Positions 1 to 8,773 are shown, counted from the stretch's first letter. The stretch is 64,000 bases of DNA from Paenibacillus phoenicis (GCF_034718895.1 NZ_JAYERP010000001.1:3633501-3697500), one strand, 5' to 3'. Notes: generated from the sequence alone by a model not told the origin. Numbers and translations: made by a program.

Positions 1-230
1 TGCTCAAGCGGATGGAAGCTGCCGGACTCATTGAACGACAACGCGATTCCATAGACGAGCGCGTGGTAAATGTGCTGATCACGCCGAAGGGGAAGGCGCT
101 GCAAGCGAAAGCGGCCTGCGTTCCGCAGTCACTGATTGACGCCACAGATATGAATCTCGAGGAGATCAACCAGCTCAATGACAGCATCAATCTGCTGCTG
201 CAGCAAGTGAATGCCGCCGCTAGAAAATAA
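1..230 (+). CDS. MarR-family transcriptional regulator, C-terminal part (cut by window edge)
   Basis: The reading frame is open from base 3 (L-K-R-M-E-A-A-G-L-I), so the start lies outside the window. The segment reads through the winged part of a MarR winged helix (ERQRD, then a DER basic wing) followed by a C-terminal dimerisation helix (LNDSINLLLQQV). MarR proteins are dimeric repressors that respond to phenolic compounds, antibiotics or oxidants; the ligand cannot be inferred here. The stop is four bases from the end of the convergent MerR gene and no hairpin separates them. The ATG at 12 is internal to the protein. Confidence 0.8.
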   Translation, partial: LKRMEAAGLIERQRDSIDERVVNVLITPKGKALQAKAACVPQSLIDATDMNLEEINQLNDSINLLLQQVNAAARK

Positions 231-234
231 AAGG

Positions 235-942
235 TCAAACTAGAGATTGAATATGGATATAAGCCATCAGCTCAGCGATTCCTTGATATTGGATCCTGAG
301 CTTTTCATTGAGCTTCTCAAGCGCAACCTGGAAGGAACGATCGATTTTGGACAACCGGAACATGTCCAGGTCCTGCAATAGCTCCCGCAGATTCTCGATA
401 TAATATACCGTTCTGCGCAAACTGCTGATCACCAGAATCTTCCGCAATTCAGTCACCGAATAGATCCGATACCCGCTGACCGGATGCCGGGTCGAGGTAA
501 TCAGCCCCTCCTTCTCCCAGTGCCGAATAGCGGAAGGATTTACTCCCGCCAGCTCCGCCACCTTCCCGATCGTCATCGCATTTGTCAGCTTCCGGTTCTT
601 ATACATCCTGAAGTCCGCATGGCGAACCATCGTTAACAACTCCTCCACCCGCTGCTTCTCATCTTCAACCTGGGACAGTTGATGATTAATCAGCCACAGA
701 GCTTCCATGACGCGGCCGGCCTTGATTTTCCGCATCACTTCATAGACGACGGGAATTTCATAACCCGCTAACAAGGACCGGATGGCGACAAAGGCTTGGT
801 AATGCACCTTCGTATAGATTCTATGGTTGCCTGCCGTTCTCAAGACCTCCGGAATCAACCCTTGTTTCTCATATCTTCTCAACGTTGTTGTGCTAATATT
901 CAACCGCTCAGCGATTTGTCCAGGCGTATAAGTCTCTTCCAT
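235..942 (-). CDS. MerR-type regulator with two tandem HTH domains
   Basis: A 235-residue protein carrying two MerR DNA-binding domains. The first spans about residues 4-70 (TPGQIAERLNIS, LRRYEKQGLI) and the second about 123-190 (MTIGKVAELAGVN, IRHWEKEGLI, SGYRIY). They are joined by a helical linker and followed by a short helical tail. Classical MerR proteins have one HTH plus an effector domain; here the second HTH takes that place, so one chain could contact two half-operators. No metal-binding cysteine cluster is present. It is divergent from an alpha/beta hydrolase gene, with two perfect palindromes just upstream of its start. The hydrolase gene is the obvious candidate target, by inference. 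Confidence 0.85.
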   Translation of the reverse strand: MEETYTPGQIAERLNISTTTLRRYEKQGLIPEVLRTAGNHRIYTKVHYQAFVAIRSLLAGYEIPVVYEVMRKIKAGRVMEALWLINHQLSQVEDEKQRVEELLTMVRHADFRMYKNRKLTNAMTIGKVAELAGVNPSAIRHWEKEGLITSTRHPVSGYRIYSVTELRKILVISSLRRTVYYIENLRELLQDLDMFRLSKIDRSFQVALEKLNEKLRIQYQGIAELMAYIHIQSLV

Positions 943-953
943 AACCTCACCCC

Positions 954-977
954 TTACTTTAAGTAAAACCTTAAGGT
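954..977. promoter_or_regulatory. Tandem palindromes between the double-MerR gene and the hydrolase gene
   Basis: TTACTTTAAGTAA (954-966) is a perfect odd palindrome and ACCTTAAGGT (968-977) is a perfect even palindrome one base further on. They lie 11-35 bp upstream of the MerR start codon in the divergent intergenic region. The placement suits an operator for the double-HTH regulator. Binding is inferred. Confidence 0.5.
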
Positions 978-1093
978 GCTACGTTAATTTGTTGGTCTAA
1001 AATCACTATAACATCGGGGATTCCATGCGACAAAACCGAAAGATTGCATGAATGTTATATCCTGTAGGTATCACATGTAAGGGAGCGATCTGA

Positions 1094-1978
1094 ATGAGTC
1101 AAATCAAGCTTGTCACTCTATCCGACGGTTCAACGTTAGAGGTCGGCCTGACCGGGAAACCCAGTGGCCCTATCCTCATGTTGCCCATCGCCAAAAAATC
1201 CGTCACCGGCCAAGAAGCGGAAAGTCTTAAAATGTGGGGCGTCGACCCCGAGCTAGGAAAACATTTCGTGGAGGGCTTGTCTGATTTGTTCCAGGTGCTG
1301 CATTTTGATTATGAAGGCCATAGGTTTCAGCATTACCAGCCCGATCGGTTGACAGCGGAGTATATCGCACTTGATTTCTTGCATATCGCTGATCAAATGG
1401 GAGTCGATACGTTCAGCTACTACGGCTATTCCTGGTTAGCCTTAGCCGGCCTGCAGCTGGCGCTCCGGACAAATCGATTGGAGAGCTTAATCATGGGAGG
1501 ATTCCCGCCTTATGAAGGACCTTACCGGGAGATGTTGACGGTCACCGCCAAAACCCATGAACAGGCGCTGCAACCGTCCTCGTCCTCGTCTACGGAGGAA
1601 CAATTTCAGGACTTCGTTAGCCCGGAAGAATATGATTGGGATCAGGTGCAGGTGACATTAGATCCGGCGCAAACAAAGCAATTTCTGACCCTGTACCAAA
1701 GCTTGTCCGATTTCGATGACACGTCTGTACACGACAATCTCACGTTTCCCAAGCTTACCTTCGCCGGCGAAGCGGACCGAATCGTGTATGGCGAGAACTT
1801 TGGCAGTGTGACCGTTGATATCGCAGGGGCTTTACGTAAGAATGAACAAACCTTGCGCCAGCTCGGCTGGGATGTGGCCATTTTACCGGGGAACGCGATG
1901 GACCATACGAAAGCCATGCAGCCTGAGACCGTACTTCCCTTGATTAAGCCCTGGCTGGCTACTAACTTGTTAAAATAA
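1094..1978 (+). CDS. Alpha/beta-hydrolase fold protein
   Basis: A 294-residue protein of the alpha/beta hydrolase fold. The nucleophile elbow is G-Y-S-W-L with Ser about residue 113, so the second glycine of the usual GxSxG is replaced. An acid is plausible in GEADRIVYG (about 228) and the histidine in DHTKAM (about 271). There is no signal peptide, so it is cytoplasmic. The substrate is unknown. GGGAGCG precedes the ATG at suitable distance. It is transcribed away from the tandem-MerR gene, which suggests control by that regulator. A low-complexity Ser run occurs about residue 162. Confidence 0.8.
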   Translation: MSQIKLVTLSDGSTLEVGLTGKPSGPILMLPIAKKSVTGQEAESLKMWGVDPELGKHFVEGLSDLFQVLHFDYEGHRFQHYQPDRLTAEYIALDFLHIADQMGVDTFSYYGYSWLALAGLQLALRTNRLESLIMGGFPPYEGPYREMLTVTAKTHEQALQPSSSSSTEEQFQDFVSPEEYDWDQVQVTLDPAQTKQFLTLYQSLSDFDDTSVHDNLTFPKLTFAGEADRIVYGENFGSVTVDIAGALRKNEQTLRQLGWDVAILPGNAMDHTKAMQPETVLPLIKPWLATNLLK

Positions 1979-1998
1979 ACAGAGGTCGCCGCCCTCAA

Positions 1999-2083
1999 TG
2001 CCCCTTCTCACGCCTCTTTCCCACCATTATCCCTTTCGTTCAGTGCTTGCTTGCATGACCTGATGCAACGGGATAATCCTCAA
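1999..2083. repeat. Dispersed hairpin repeat, copy 1
   Basis: This 85-bp element begins ATGCCCCTTCTCAC and ends CCTGATGCAACGGGATAATC plus CTCAA. The same beginning and the identical 25-bp end recur at 53984-54097. Its inner ends are inverted (ATTATCCC near the left, GGGATAAT near the right), so it can fold as a hairpin. It sits just before the terminator shared by the hydrolase gene and mqo. Confidence 0.75.
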
Positions 2084-2100
2084 GGGAGGGCGCAAAAAAT

Positions 2101-2138
2101 AAAGAGCTAACCGCAGATTGACCACGGCTTAGCTCTTT
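2101..2138. terminator. Bidirectional terminator between the hydrolase gene and mqo
   Basis: AAAGAGCTAA and TTAGCTCTTT form a 10-bp stem. On the minus strand the stem is followed by ATTTTTT, so it should terminate mqo readthrough; on the plus strand the stem itself ends in T residues and could also end the hydrolase transcript. Confidence 0.8.
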
Positions 2139-2157
2139 TCTAATCACCTAGATGAAA

Positions 2158-3666
2158 TTATGATACTGAAGCTTCTTGCTTGGTTCCCGACAATCCAAGG
2201 GCCAGCGCAGTTGATTGTTGTAGAGTACGGAAGAGTTCCGGGTTCTCCGACAGCGACAAGCCGTACGAAGGAATCATCTCTTTGATCTTCGGCTTCCAAG
2301 CTTCGAGGTGCTGCGGGAAGCATTTCTCAATAACCTCCAGCATGACGTGCACCGCAGTCGAAGCTCCCGGGGAAGCGCCAAGCAAGGCGGCAATCGAGCC
2401 ATCCGCAGCGCTGACAACCTCGGTGCCGAATTGCAACGTGCCTTTTCCGCCTTCCACCGTATCCTTGATGACCTGCACCCGCTGACCGGCGACGATCAGA
2501 TCCCAATCCTCGCTCTTGGCCCCTGGGACAAAATCCCGCAGTTCCTCCATCCGTTGTTCCTTCGACAACATAAGCTGCCCAATCAGGTATTTGGTTAACG
2601 CGATCTCTTTGACCCCCGCCGCCAGCATCGTCAGAAGGTTATGCGGCTTAACAGAGGTGATCAGATCAAACATGGATCCAGTCTTGAGGAACTTCGGCGA
2701 AAAACCGGCAAACGGTCCGAACAACAGCGATTTCTTGTTGTCGATGAACCGGGTGTCCAGATGGGGAACGGACATCGGCGGTGCTCCCACCGAAGCTTTG
2801 CCGTAAACTTTGGCATGATGCTGTTCCACCACTTCCGGATTGTTGCACACCATAAACAATCCGCTGACCGGGAAGCCTCCAATCCGCTTGCCTTCCGGGA
2901 TGCCGGATTTTTGCAGCAAATGCAAGCTCCCGCCGCCGGCACCGATGAAGACGAATTTGGCGGTATGGCGCTCGATAGCCCCGCTGTTCAAGTCTTTTAC
3001 CTTCAATTCCCACAACCCGTCCGGCGTCCGTTTCAGCTTCTTCACGCTGTGCTTGTAGCGGATGTCCACGCCTTTATCTTTCAAATGATTCAGCAACATC
3101 CGCGTCAAGGCGCCGAAGTTGACGTCCGTACCCGAATCGATCTTCGTCGCCGCAATCGGCTCGTCAGTCTTCCGATCCTTCATCATCAGAGGAACCCATT
3201 CTCTGAGTTTCCCCGGGTCCTGGGTGAACTCCATCCCTTGGAACAGCGGATGGGCAGACATCGCTTCATAACGTCTTCTCAGAAATTTGACGTTCTGCTC
3301 CCCGCGCACATAGCTCATATGAGGCAGCGGCATGATGAAATCCTGCGGATTTCGGATCAGTTGGCGCTGAACCAGATAAGCCCAGAACTGTCTGGATACC
3401 TGGAACTGTTCATTCACCTTAATTGCTTTGCTAATATCAACGGTTCCGTCCGACCGCTCGGTGGTATAATTCAATTCGCACAGAGCCGCATGACCGGTTC
3501 CCGCATTATTCCACTCGTTTGAGCTTTCCTCCCCTGCCCGCGCAAGTTGTTCAAACACCGTGATGTTCCAGTCCGGCGCCAATTCCTTCAGCAGGGTCCC
3601 CAACGTCGCACTCATAATTCCGGCACCAATCAAAATAACATCTGTACTTGTTTGTCCGTGATTCAT
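2158..3666 (-). CDS. mqo: Malate:quinone oxidoreductase
   Basis: Peripheral membrane FAD enzyme oxidising malate to oxaloacetate and passing electrons to quinone in the TCA cycle. At 502 residues it is full length for the family. The N-terminal Rossmann motif [10 protein letters not shown] (about residues 14-23) is followed by the Mqo signature region with [31 protein letters not shown] lies in the C-terminal half. It is a single gene bounded by a terminator, with a cre-like site between promoter and start codon. That suggests carbon catabolite repression (inference). Confidence 0.96.
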   Translation of the reverse strand: MNHGQTSTDVILIGAGIMSATLGTLLKELAPDWNITVFEQLARAGEESSNEWNNAGTGHAALCELNYTTERSDGTVDISKAIKVNEQFQVSRQFWAYLVQRQLIRNPQDFIMPLPHMSYVRGEQNVKFLRRRYEAMSAHPLFQGMEFTQDPGKLREWVPLMMKDRKTDEPIAATKIDSGTDVNFGALTRMLLNHLKDKGVDIRYKHSVKKLKRTPDGLWELKVKDLNSGAIERHTAKFVFIGAGGGSLHLLQKSGIPEGKRIGGFPVSGLFMVCNNPEVVEQHHAKVYGKASVGAPPMSVPHLDTRFIDNKKSLLFGPFAGFSPKFLKTGSMFDLITSVKPHNLLTMLAAGVKEIALTKYLIGQLMLSKEQRMEELRDFVPGAKSEDWDLIVAGQRVQVIKDTVEGGKGTLQFGTEVVSAADGSIAALLGASPGASTAVHVMLEVIEKCFPQHLEAWKPKIKEMIPSYGLSLSENPELFRTLQQSTALALGLSGTKQEASVS

Positions 3667-3703
3667 GTTTACCGTCCCTTATGACCTTATTTTGCTGAAA
3701 GGA

Positions 3704-3717
3704 TGTAAGCGCTCTCG
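3704..3717. promoter_or_regulatory. cre-like CcpA site in the mqo leader
   Basis: TGTAAGCGCTCTCG fits the cre consensus TGWAANCGNTNWCA at 13 of 14 positions. It lies 38 bp upstream of the mqo ATG, downstream of a plausible promoter (TTGTTA, 17 bp, TAATTA on the minus strand near 3750-3790). This position would act as a roadblock. Confidence 0.55.
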
Positions 3718-3930
3718 ATTTGTCCTCGCTTCAAACTTCGAGACGAGCTGGCCCACACCTTTTCCGTAATTATTGATCTAATTCAAGTGTAACAACAATA
3801 GTGAGGGATTGAAATATTTATTTCTTAGATATTAATAATTGATTTTTTTAAGCCATCCAAAAAGAACTTATCGGTTTAATCCTCCAATTTTATTCTTTTT
3901 CGATATATACACCTCATTTATTAATAAATA

Positions 3931-3962
3931 TTTATTGATTATCAATAAAAAACATGCTAAAT
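3931..3962 (+). promoter_or_regulatory. Promoter and palindromic operator for the DUF2975-XRE-DUF817 operon
   Basis: TTGATT (3934-3939), 17 bp, then TAAATT (3957-3962) preceded by TG of an extended -10. The -35 is embedded in the perfect 19-bp palindrome TTTATTGATTATCAATAAA (3931-3949). That is a likely operator for the XRE protein of the operon, or a degenerate Fur box (about 13 of 19). The rest of the 3720-3930 gap is AT-rich without a gene. Confidence 0.55.
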
Positions 3963-4000
3963 TAACCTCACACTAATCCTACGCGAGGTGCTGTTGTGAT

Positions 4001-4483
4001 ATGAAACGTGAACAAGGCTCTACCCTGTTCTTAAGGGGCGTCGTATTCCTGATGGGCATCGCGATCCTTGCCGTCTGCGTCTTCGGGGTCCCTGAGGTTG
4101 CCAAAGAAATGGTGGAATATTATCCGCCATACATCTATCTGACCCTGCTTATTCCGATGTATGCTTCGGCCATTCCGTTCTTCTTTGCGCTTTACCAGAC
4201 GCTGAAGCTGCTAAGCTATATCGATAAAAATACGGCTTTCTCCGAAGCCTCGGTGAAGGCTTTAAAGAGCATTCGAAACTGCGCGATCGCCATCTGTATC
4301 TTGTATGCGGTCATTTTGCCGATTCTGTTGATTATTGCGGAGAAGGATGACGCACCGGGACTCGCCGCGATCGGACTGGTCATCTGTTTCGCTTCGCTCG
4401 TCATCGCCGTCTTTGCCGCCGTGCTTCAAAGGCTCTTAAGAAATGCCATCGACATCAAATCGGAAAACGATTTAACGATCTGA
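4001..4483 (+). CDS. DUF2975 membrane protein
   Basis: A 160-residue integral membrane protein of the DUF2975 family with four predicted helices (about residues 10-30, 43-67, 90-112, 122-145). A short cytoplasmic loop (DKNTAFSEASVKALKSIR) is characteristic of the family. Function is unknown; members are nearly always encoded next to a small XRE regulator, as here with a 12-bp gap. The start is supported by GAGGTG nine bases upstream. Confidence 0.85.
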   Translation: MKREQGSTLFLRGVVFLMGIAILAVCVFGVPEVAKEMVEYYPPYIYLTLLIPMYASAIPFFFALYQTLKLLSYIDKNTAFSEASVKALKSIRNCAIAICILYAVILPILLIIAEKDDAPGLAAIGLVICFASLVIAVFAAVLQRLLRNAIDIKSENDLTI

Positions 4484-4495
4484 GGTGAGGAATCC

Positions 4496-4708
4496 ATGGC
4501 CGTAATTATCAATCTTGATGTCATGCTGGCAAAACGGAAAATGAGCGTCACGGAGCTTTCGGAGAAAGTGGGCATTACGATGGCGAATCTGTCGATTCTG
4601 AAAAACGGGAAGGCCAAGGCCATTCGTTTCTCCACGCTGGAGGCGATATGCAAGGCGCTGGATTGCCAGCCCGGAGATATTTTGGAGTATCGAGATGATG
4701 AAGAGTAG
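4496..4708 (+). CDS. Small XRE-family (Cro/CI-type) HTH regulator
   Basis: A 70-residue single-domain HTH protein resembling YozG of Bacillus (VMLAKRKMSVTELSEKVGIT, then NLSILKNGKAKAIRFSTLE, then CQPGDILEY). It has no sensor domain, so a signal probably comes through a partner, plausibly the DUF2975 membrane protein upstream. GAGGTGAGG precedes the ATG. Its last codons overlap the next gene. Confidence 0.9.
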   Translation: MAVIINLDVMLAKRKMSVTELSEKVGITMANLSILKNGKAKAIRFSTLEAICKALDCQPGDILEYRDDEE

Positions 4709-5525
4709 CTCAAATTCGATACAAAATAAAAGGGTGTCCTCTATGGGCGTACAATTGGGATATGCTCTGCAACAGTTGGTTCGCTTTGGTTGGCAACAAG
4801 CGTTGTCCTGCGTTTTTCCCGTCGTCATCTTCGCTTCGCTGGCTTTAACGCAGTGGTTTCCTCTCCCCTGGCTGCCCCGCTATGACTGGCTGCTGATCAT
4901 CTGCCTCGCCATGCAGGTATGGATGGTTCGTTCTGGACTGGAAACCCGCGACGAATTGAAGGTTATTACTGTATTCCACCTGATCGGCTTGGCGCTGGAG
5001 TTGTTTAAGGTGCATATGGGGTCTTGGTCGTATCCCGAGGAGGGTTGGACGAAGGTGAACGGCGTTCCCCTCTACAGCGGGTTTATGTATGCGAGTGTGG
5101 CCAGTTATCTGTGCCAGGCCTGGCGGCGCCTGAAGGTGGATCTCGTTCGCTTTCCCCCGCTCTGGCTGGTCGTCCCGCTTGCTGCCTCCATTTACCTGAA
5201 TTTCTTCACTCATCATTATTGGATCGATGTTCGGTGGTGGCTGTCGGCGCTGGTGCTGATCGTCTTCTGGCGGACTTGGGTCACCTATGAGGTCGGCGGC
5301 AAGCCTTACCGGATGCCGTTAACCCTTTCGTTTGTACTGATCGGGTTCTTCATTTGGATCGCGGAGAATGTCGCCACCTTCTTTAGCGCCTGGAGGTATC
5401 CAAACCAATCCGACGGCTGGCATCTCGTCCATCTTGGCAAGATCAGCTCTTGGCTGCTGCTGGTCATTATCAGTTTCCTGATTGTGGCGGCATTAAAGCG
5501 GGTGAAGGGGCGGAAGACACAATGA
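4695..5525 (+). CDS. DUF817 (YoaT-like) membrane protein
   Basis: A 276-residue multispanning membrane protein of the DUF817 family (WSYPEEGW, PLYSGFMYASVASYL, IWIAENVATFFSAW). The start at 4695 lies inside the preceding gene with GGAG seven bases upstream, consistent with translational coupling. An alternative ATG at 4743 has AAGGG ten bases upstream and would remove 16 residues. Biochemical role unknown. Confidence 0.85.
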   Translation: MMKSSSNSIQNKRVSSMGVQLGYALQQLVRFGWQQALSCVFPVVIFASLALTQWFPLPWLPRYDWLLIICLAMQVWMVRSGLETRDELKVITVFHLIGLALELFKVHMGSWSYPEEGWTKVNGVPLYSGFMYASVASYLCQAWRRLKVDLVRFPPLWLVVPLAASIYLNFFTHHYWIDVRWWLSALVLIVFWRTWVTYEVGGKPYRMPLTLSFVLIGFFIWIAENVATFFSAWRYPNQSDGWHLVHLGKISSWLLLVIISFLIVAALKRVKGRKTQ

Positions 5526-5529
5526 AAGA

Positions 5530-5552
5530 CCATCCTAAATGGATGGCCTTTT
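5530..5552 (+). terminator. Terminator after the DUF817 gene
   Basis: CCATCC, TAAAT loop, GGATGG, then CCTTTTCC. A short stem with a modest T-run on the plus strand. Confidence 0.55.
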
Positions 5553-5584
5553 CCATTAACCGCATAAGCTAACAGTCCAGTCTC

Positions 5585-6394
5585 TTATCTTAGGTTGCTC
5601 CATAAAAATCGAGGGATTCGGCCTAATGCGCCCGGTAGGACGCTAAGATGCTCTTCCCCGGCAAATTCGTTGAGCACGGTATACACCTTTCGCTTCGAAA
5701 GCTCCTCCATACATTGAGCTGCCTTCTTCGCTCCCTCGACCATATCGGGAAGCTCCTCTGCTCCAATCGCCAGCATGAGATGAATGGGATGCTCTCCGCA
5801 CCAGGCTTCCTTCAATCGCTCCAACTGCCTCAGCACTTCGTATTCTCCCCACCAGACTGATGGGCTGATGGCTACATAATGAGAGTATAACCGCGGTCTT
5901 ATTGCTAAGGCATACAGTGTCAGCAACCCTCCAAGTGAATGCCCAACCACAGCTTGCCTTGTTGAATCGATGGGCCACTCCTTCCCTACCCACGGCATGA
6001 GATCTTGTTCCAGAAAGTCAAGGAACGCATCCGCTTCACCATAAGGCGGCCAAGCTTCACCACCGGGACGTACCGGCAACGTTTCAGGCGCAACAGGCAG
6101 CGTGAAGTCGCGGCAACGTCGGTGCATATCATAGGGAACTTTTGATGGGTAAGCAATCCCAACAACCAAGATTGGATCGTATCCCTTGGGTTTGCGCGTC
6201 TGCAGCTTGACGGTTTCAGCCAACGTCTGAAAGAGCGCATCTCCATCCAGTGTATAGACAACGCCATACCCGCCTTCCGGGGGAGGATCTGCTGGAGCCG
6301 CAATAAGGATCCGGTATTCACTGCCTGCCTTAGATGACATGAGGAACTCAAAGCATCGCTCCGGTTGGTAAGGAATCCTCGTGATCGTCGTCAT
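5585..6394 (-). CDS. besA: BesA-like siderophore trilactone esterase
   Basis: A 269-residue alpha/beta hydrolase of the Fes/IroE/BesA group, which cleaves ferric catecholate trilactone siderophores in the cytoplasm to release iron. Visible features are the nucleophile motif GHSLGG (Ser about 153), the SPSVWW segment after it that is typical of this group, and the C-terminal histidine in GEEHLSVLPG. Its ATG overlaps the stop of the FeuA-like gene by four bases (ATGA), implying translational coupling. The siderophore specificity (bacillibactin or another) is inferred from context. Confidence 0.85.
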   Translation of the reverse strand: MTTITRIPYQPERCFEFLMSSKAGSEYRILIAAPADPPPEGGYGVVYTLDGDALFQTLAETVKLQTRKPKGYDPILVVGIAYPSKVPYDMHRRCRDFTLPVAPETLPVRPGGEAWPPYGEADAFLDFLEQDLMPWVGKEWPIDSTRQAVVGHSLGGLLTLYALAIRPRLYSHYVAISPSVWWGEYEVLRQLERLKEAWCGEHPIHLMLAIGAEELPDMVEGAKKAAQCMEELSKRKVYTVLNEFAGEEHLSVLPGALGRIPRFLWSNLR

Positions 6395-7443
6395 GGCGCA
6401 AGGAAACCAACCACATCGTCAATGACTTTTCCTTGGGCAATCAAACCGCCGCTCAGCCAGTAATCGCTATTGGTTTCATAGACATGCCCTGCTTTCACGG
6501 CTGGAACGGTCTGCCACAACGAACTTTTCTTCAGTTCCTTCAGATATGCATCCCCCTGGTTGCCGTCATTGGCCAGGAAGATATAATCTGCATCCAGCTC
6601 AGGCAGGATTTCAAGGGAGACTTGAAAAGCGCCATCCTTCACCAAAGTGCTCTGTTCAAAACCAAGCTCGTGATTCATGACATAACCGCTGTAATACTGA
6701 TTATTCATAAAGAACATGCCTTTGGCGTTAAAACGGATAATCGCCGCCTTTTTACCTTCTACCAGGGTGGACAATTTTTCGCGTGTGCTAGCGACCTTGT
6801 CGTTATACTCTTTTAAAGCCTCTTCGGCCTCACCGGACTTGTCTAACAGTTCCCCCAAAATTTGAATTGAGCTGCTTAGATCGGTGGCTGCGTTCTCGAA
6901 CACATAGGTTGGGGCAATTTTGGATAATTGCTCGTAACCGCCTTTCTCCGCGTAAGCTTGATTATTCAGAATAATCAAATCAGGTTCCAGCGCCATAATA
7001 GCTTCTGGCGAAGGCATACCTCCAGCGAAGCTGATCTGTGGCACATCTCCCAGTTGATCCTGCAAGTACAACTGAGGTTCGACGCCGTTGGACCATTGGA
7101 CCACCGGTTTTACTCCTAGCACTAGCAGAGAATCCTCCATCATCGGGGCAAAAATTCTAACCGGTTTTGACGGAATCGTGACTTCGTGTCCGAGCTCATC
7201 CGTAACTGTGAGAGGATAAACCTGCGCTTGATCCTCTGCTGATGAATCAGAGACGGCGGCTGCACTTCCTTCTCCGTCTGACGCCTTCGCGGACTCTGCT
7301 ACGGAACTAACCTGGCTCCCCTCACCCTCGGTTTTACTCGAGCCACATGCGGGAAGAACCGTTACAACAGCCAGTAGCAGGACTGACAAACCTATCGATT
7401 TGATCACACTCAAGTATGGATTCACAGCTTTTGAGCTGTTCAT
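6391..7443 (-). CDS. FeuA-like iron-siderophore ABC transporter binding lipoprotein
   Basis: Lipoprotein of the class III (TroA/FepB/FeuA) binding-protein fold. It has a signal peptide with lipobox LPAC, a Ser/Glu/Ala-rich linker, then YPLTVTDELGHEVTIPSKP and LEPDLIILNN typical of siderophore binders. I place the start at the ATG at 7443 (M-N-S-S-K), with GAAAGGGG 12 bases upstream. The in-frame ATG at 7467 would place translation inside the Fur box. No FeuB/FeuC permease follows: besA overlaps directly, so permease and ATPase must be encoded elsewhere. Confidence 0.88.
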   Translation of the reverse strand: MNSSKAVNPYLSVIKSIGLSVLLLAVVTVLPACGSSKTEGEGSQVSSVAESAKASDGEGSAAAVSDSSAEDQAQVYPLTVTDELGHEVTIPSKPVRIFAPMMEDSLLVLGVKPVVQWSNGVEPQLYLQDQLGDVPQISFAGGMPSPEAIMALEPDLIILNNQAYAEKGGYEQLSKIAPTYVFENAATDLSSSIQILGELLDKSGEAEEALKEYNDKVASTREKLSTLVEGKKAAIIRFNAKGMFFMNNQYYSGYVMNHELGFEQSTLVKDGAFQVSLEILPELDADYIFLANDGNQGDAYLKELKKSSLWQTVPAVKAGHVYETNSDYWLSGGLIAQGKVIDDVVGFLAP

Positions 7444-7467
7444 ATTTACCCATAACCCCTTTCTCAT

Positions 7468-7496
7468 TGATAATCAATCTCAATAAGATGATTATA
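7468..7496 (-). promoter_or_regulatory. Fur box and activator-type promoter of the feuA-like/besA operon
   Basis: TGATAATCAATCTCA (7468-7482) matches the 7-1-7 Fur core at 13 of 15 positions. A perfect -10 (TATAAT, minus strand 7496-7491) lies just upstream. No good -35 is present at the right distance, as expected for a promoter needing the Btr-like activator encoded immediately upstream. The expected activator site would be in 7500-7530, overlapping the end of that gene. Confidence 0.7.
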
Positions 7497-7527
7497 ATGA
7501 GAGGCTCCCCCCTAGGCCATGGACAGT

Positions 7528-8667
7528 TCAAGGAGGGGAGATTGGACTTTTTCCGGTTAACATCAATACCCCTTCCTCCAGCATTCGATTCACCGCGATC
7601 GCGGAATACTCAAACCAAGGATTGGACGGGATCTGATATAATTGCCCCTTCTTTACGGCGTTCAGCCGCTGCCACGAGGGATCGTGCTGCAAGGTTAGCC
7701 AATGTACGCGTGTAGCCGCATCCGGGCAAACTAAGAGGAACAACCGGTCAGGGTTCAGCTCTTGGAGTTGTTCCCGAGAAATCGGCTCGTTACATAACCC
7801 AAGCTGTTTAGGGATGGTATGTAAAGCCAGATCTTGATACAACACATCCCGTATCCCCCGATTACTGTACAGGAACATCTGATCTTCGCATAATCGTAAG
7901 GTCACGGTCAGCTCCTTCCGGGATGCGGAACCCATGGTTTTTCTAGCTTGGTCTACCCGCTGCTCATAATCTGCAATCCAGCTCTCGCCTTTCTTCTGTT
8001 CCCCAAGCGCTGAGGCCATCTCCATGAGCTGTCCTTTCCAATCCCTCGATTCGATCGGGATCAGTTCAACGCCGTTTGCTCTAAGCTCACTAGCCATATG
8101 TTGCGATAACGGCTCAATGAAGAATAAGCAATCGGGTTTGGCCTGGACTAGCATTCTGATGTTCTTCGCTTCCGTCTCCAAATGTGAGCAATCCAAATGT
8201 ACCTGAATCTCGTTCTGATAGTATATGTAATAGTAAGGGGTCCACTTCGGATCAATAGGAGCCGCTACAGGAACGATGCCAAGAGCGAGCAAGTTCCCCA
8301 TGGCCCCGACAGATATCACCGCAATCCGTTTGCGCCAGTTCTTCCGATAAGCGGAAGGCGACTCCCCAACTTCCTTCTTGAACTTTTTGCTCAAATAAAA
8401 TTCATCGCTGTATCCGGCAAGCTTGGCAATATCGCGTAAACACATATCCGTCTCACGAAGCAACTGCTTGACTCTCCCGATCCGCAAGTCCGTAAGATAA
8501 TCCATGACATTTTGCTGGTAGGCGTTCTTGAACGCTTCTCCAAAATAGTTTGGACTCAAGCCGGTTAACTGCGCCAGATCGTCAATCGACAACGGTTCAT
8601 GGTGATGATCCGCCATATATTCCCGAATATCTTTTAACGACATGCGCGTCAAGTCTACCTCTTTCAT
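7528..8667 (-). CDS. btr: Btr-like AraC regulator fused to a siderophore-binding domain
   Basis: A 379-residue protein with an AraC/XylS double HTH at residues about 10-110 (LSIDDLAQLTGLSPNYFGEA, DIAKLAGYSDEFYLSKKFKK). A TroA/FepB-type periplasmic-binding-like domain follows to the C terminus. This order matches Btr of Bacillus, which senses the ferric siderophore in the cytoplasm and activates the uptake operon. It lies directly upstream of the FeuA-like gene on the same strand and has its own Fur-controlled promoter. Ligand identity is inferred. Confidence 0.88.
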   Translation of the reverse strand: MKEVDLTRMSLKDIREYMADHHHEPLSIDDLAQLTGLSPNYFGEAFKNAYQQNVMDYLTDLRIGRVKQLLRETDMCLRDIAKLAGYSDEFYLSKKFKKEVGESPSAYRKNWRKRIAVISVGAMGNLLALGIVPVAAPIDPKWTPYYYIYYQNEIQVHLDCSHLETEAKNIRMLVQAKPDCLFFIEPLSQHMASELRANGVELIPIESRDWKGQLMEMASALGEQKKGESWIADYEQRVDQARKTMGSASRKELTVTLRLCEDQMFLYSNRGIRDVLYQDLALHTIPKQLGLCNEPISREQLQELNPDRLFLLVCPDAATRVHWLTLQHDPSWQRLNAVKKGQLYQIPSNPWFEYSAIAVNRMLEEGVLMLTGKSPISPP

Positions 8668-8717
8668 CGATTATGCCCCCCCCTGGACCAGATATCCATC
8701 CGCTTTATTCTGGCATT

Positions 8718-8750
8718 AGTATAAAATTACTGATAATGATTATCAATATC
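8718..8750 (-). promoter_or_regulatory. Promoter with consensus Fur box for the Btr-like gene
   Basis: Minus-strand TTGATA (8746-8741), 17-bp spacer, TATACT (8723-8718). The -35 and spacer overlap a perfect 7-1-7 Fur core, TGATAATGATTATCA (8731-8745), part of an 18-of-19 match to the classical Fur box. Iron repression is therefore very likely. Confidence 0.88.
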
Positions 8751-8773
8751 ATTTTGTCGGTTTCAAAGAAAAA

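Noticed and set aside
2641-3522. Long plus-strand frame of 293 codons opposite mqo
   Set aside because: Antisense to a well-supported gene, no ribosome site, and residue composition is typical of a shadow frame.
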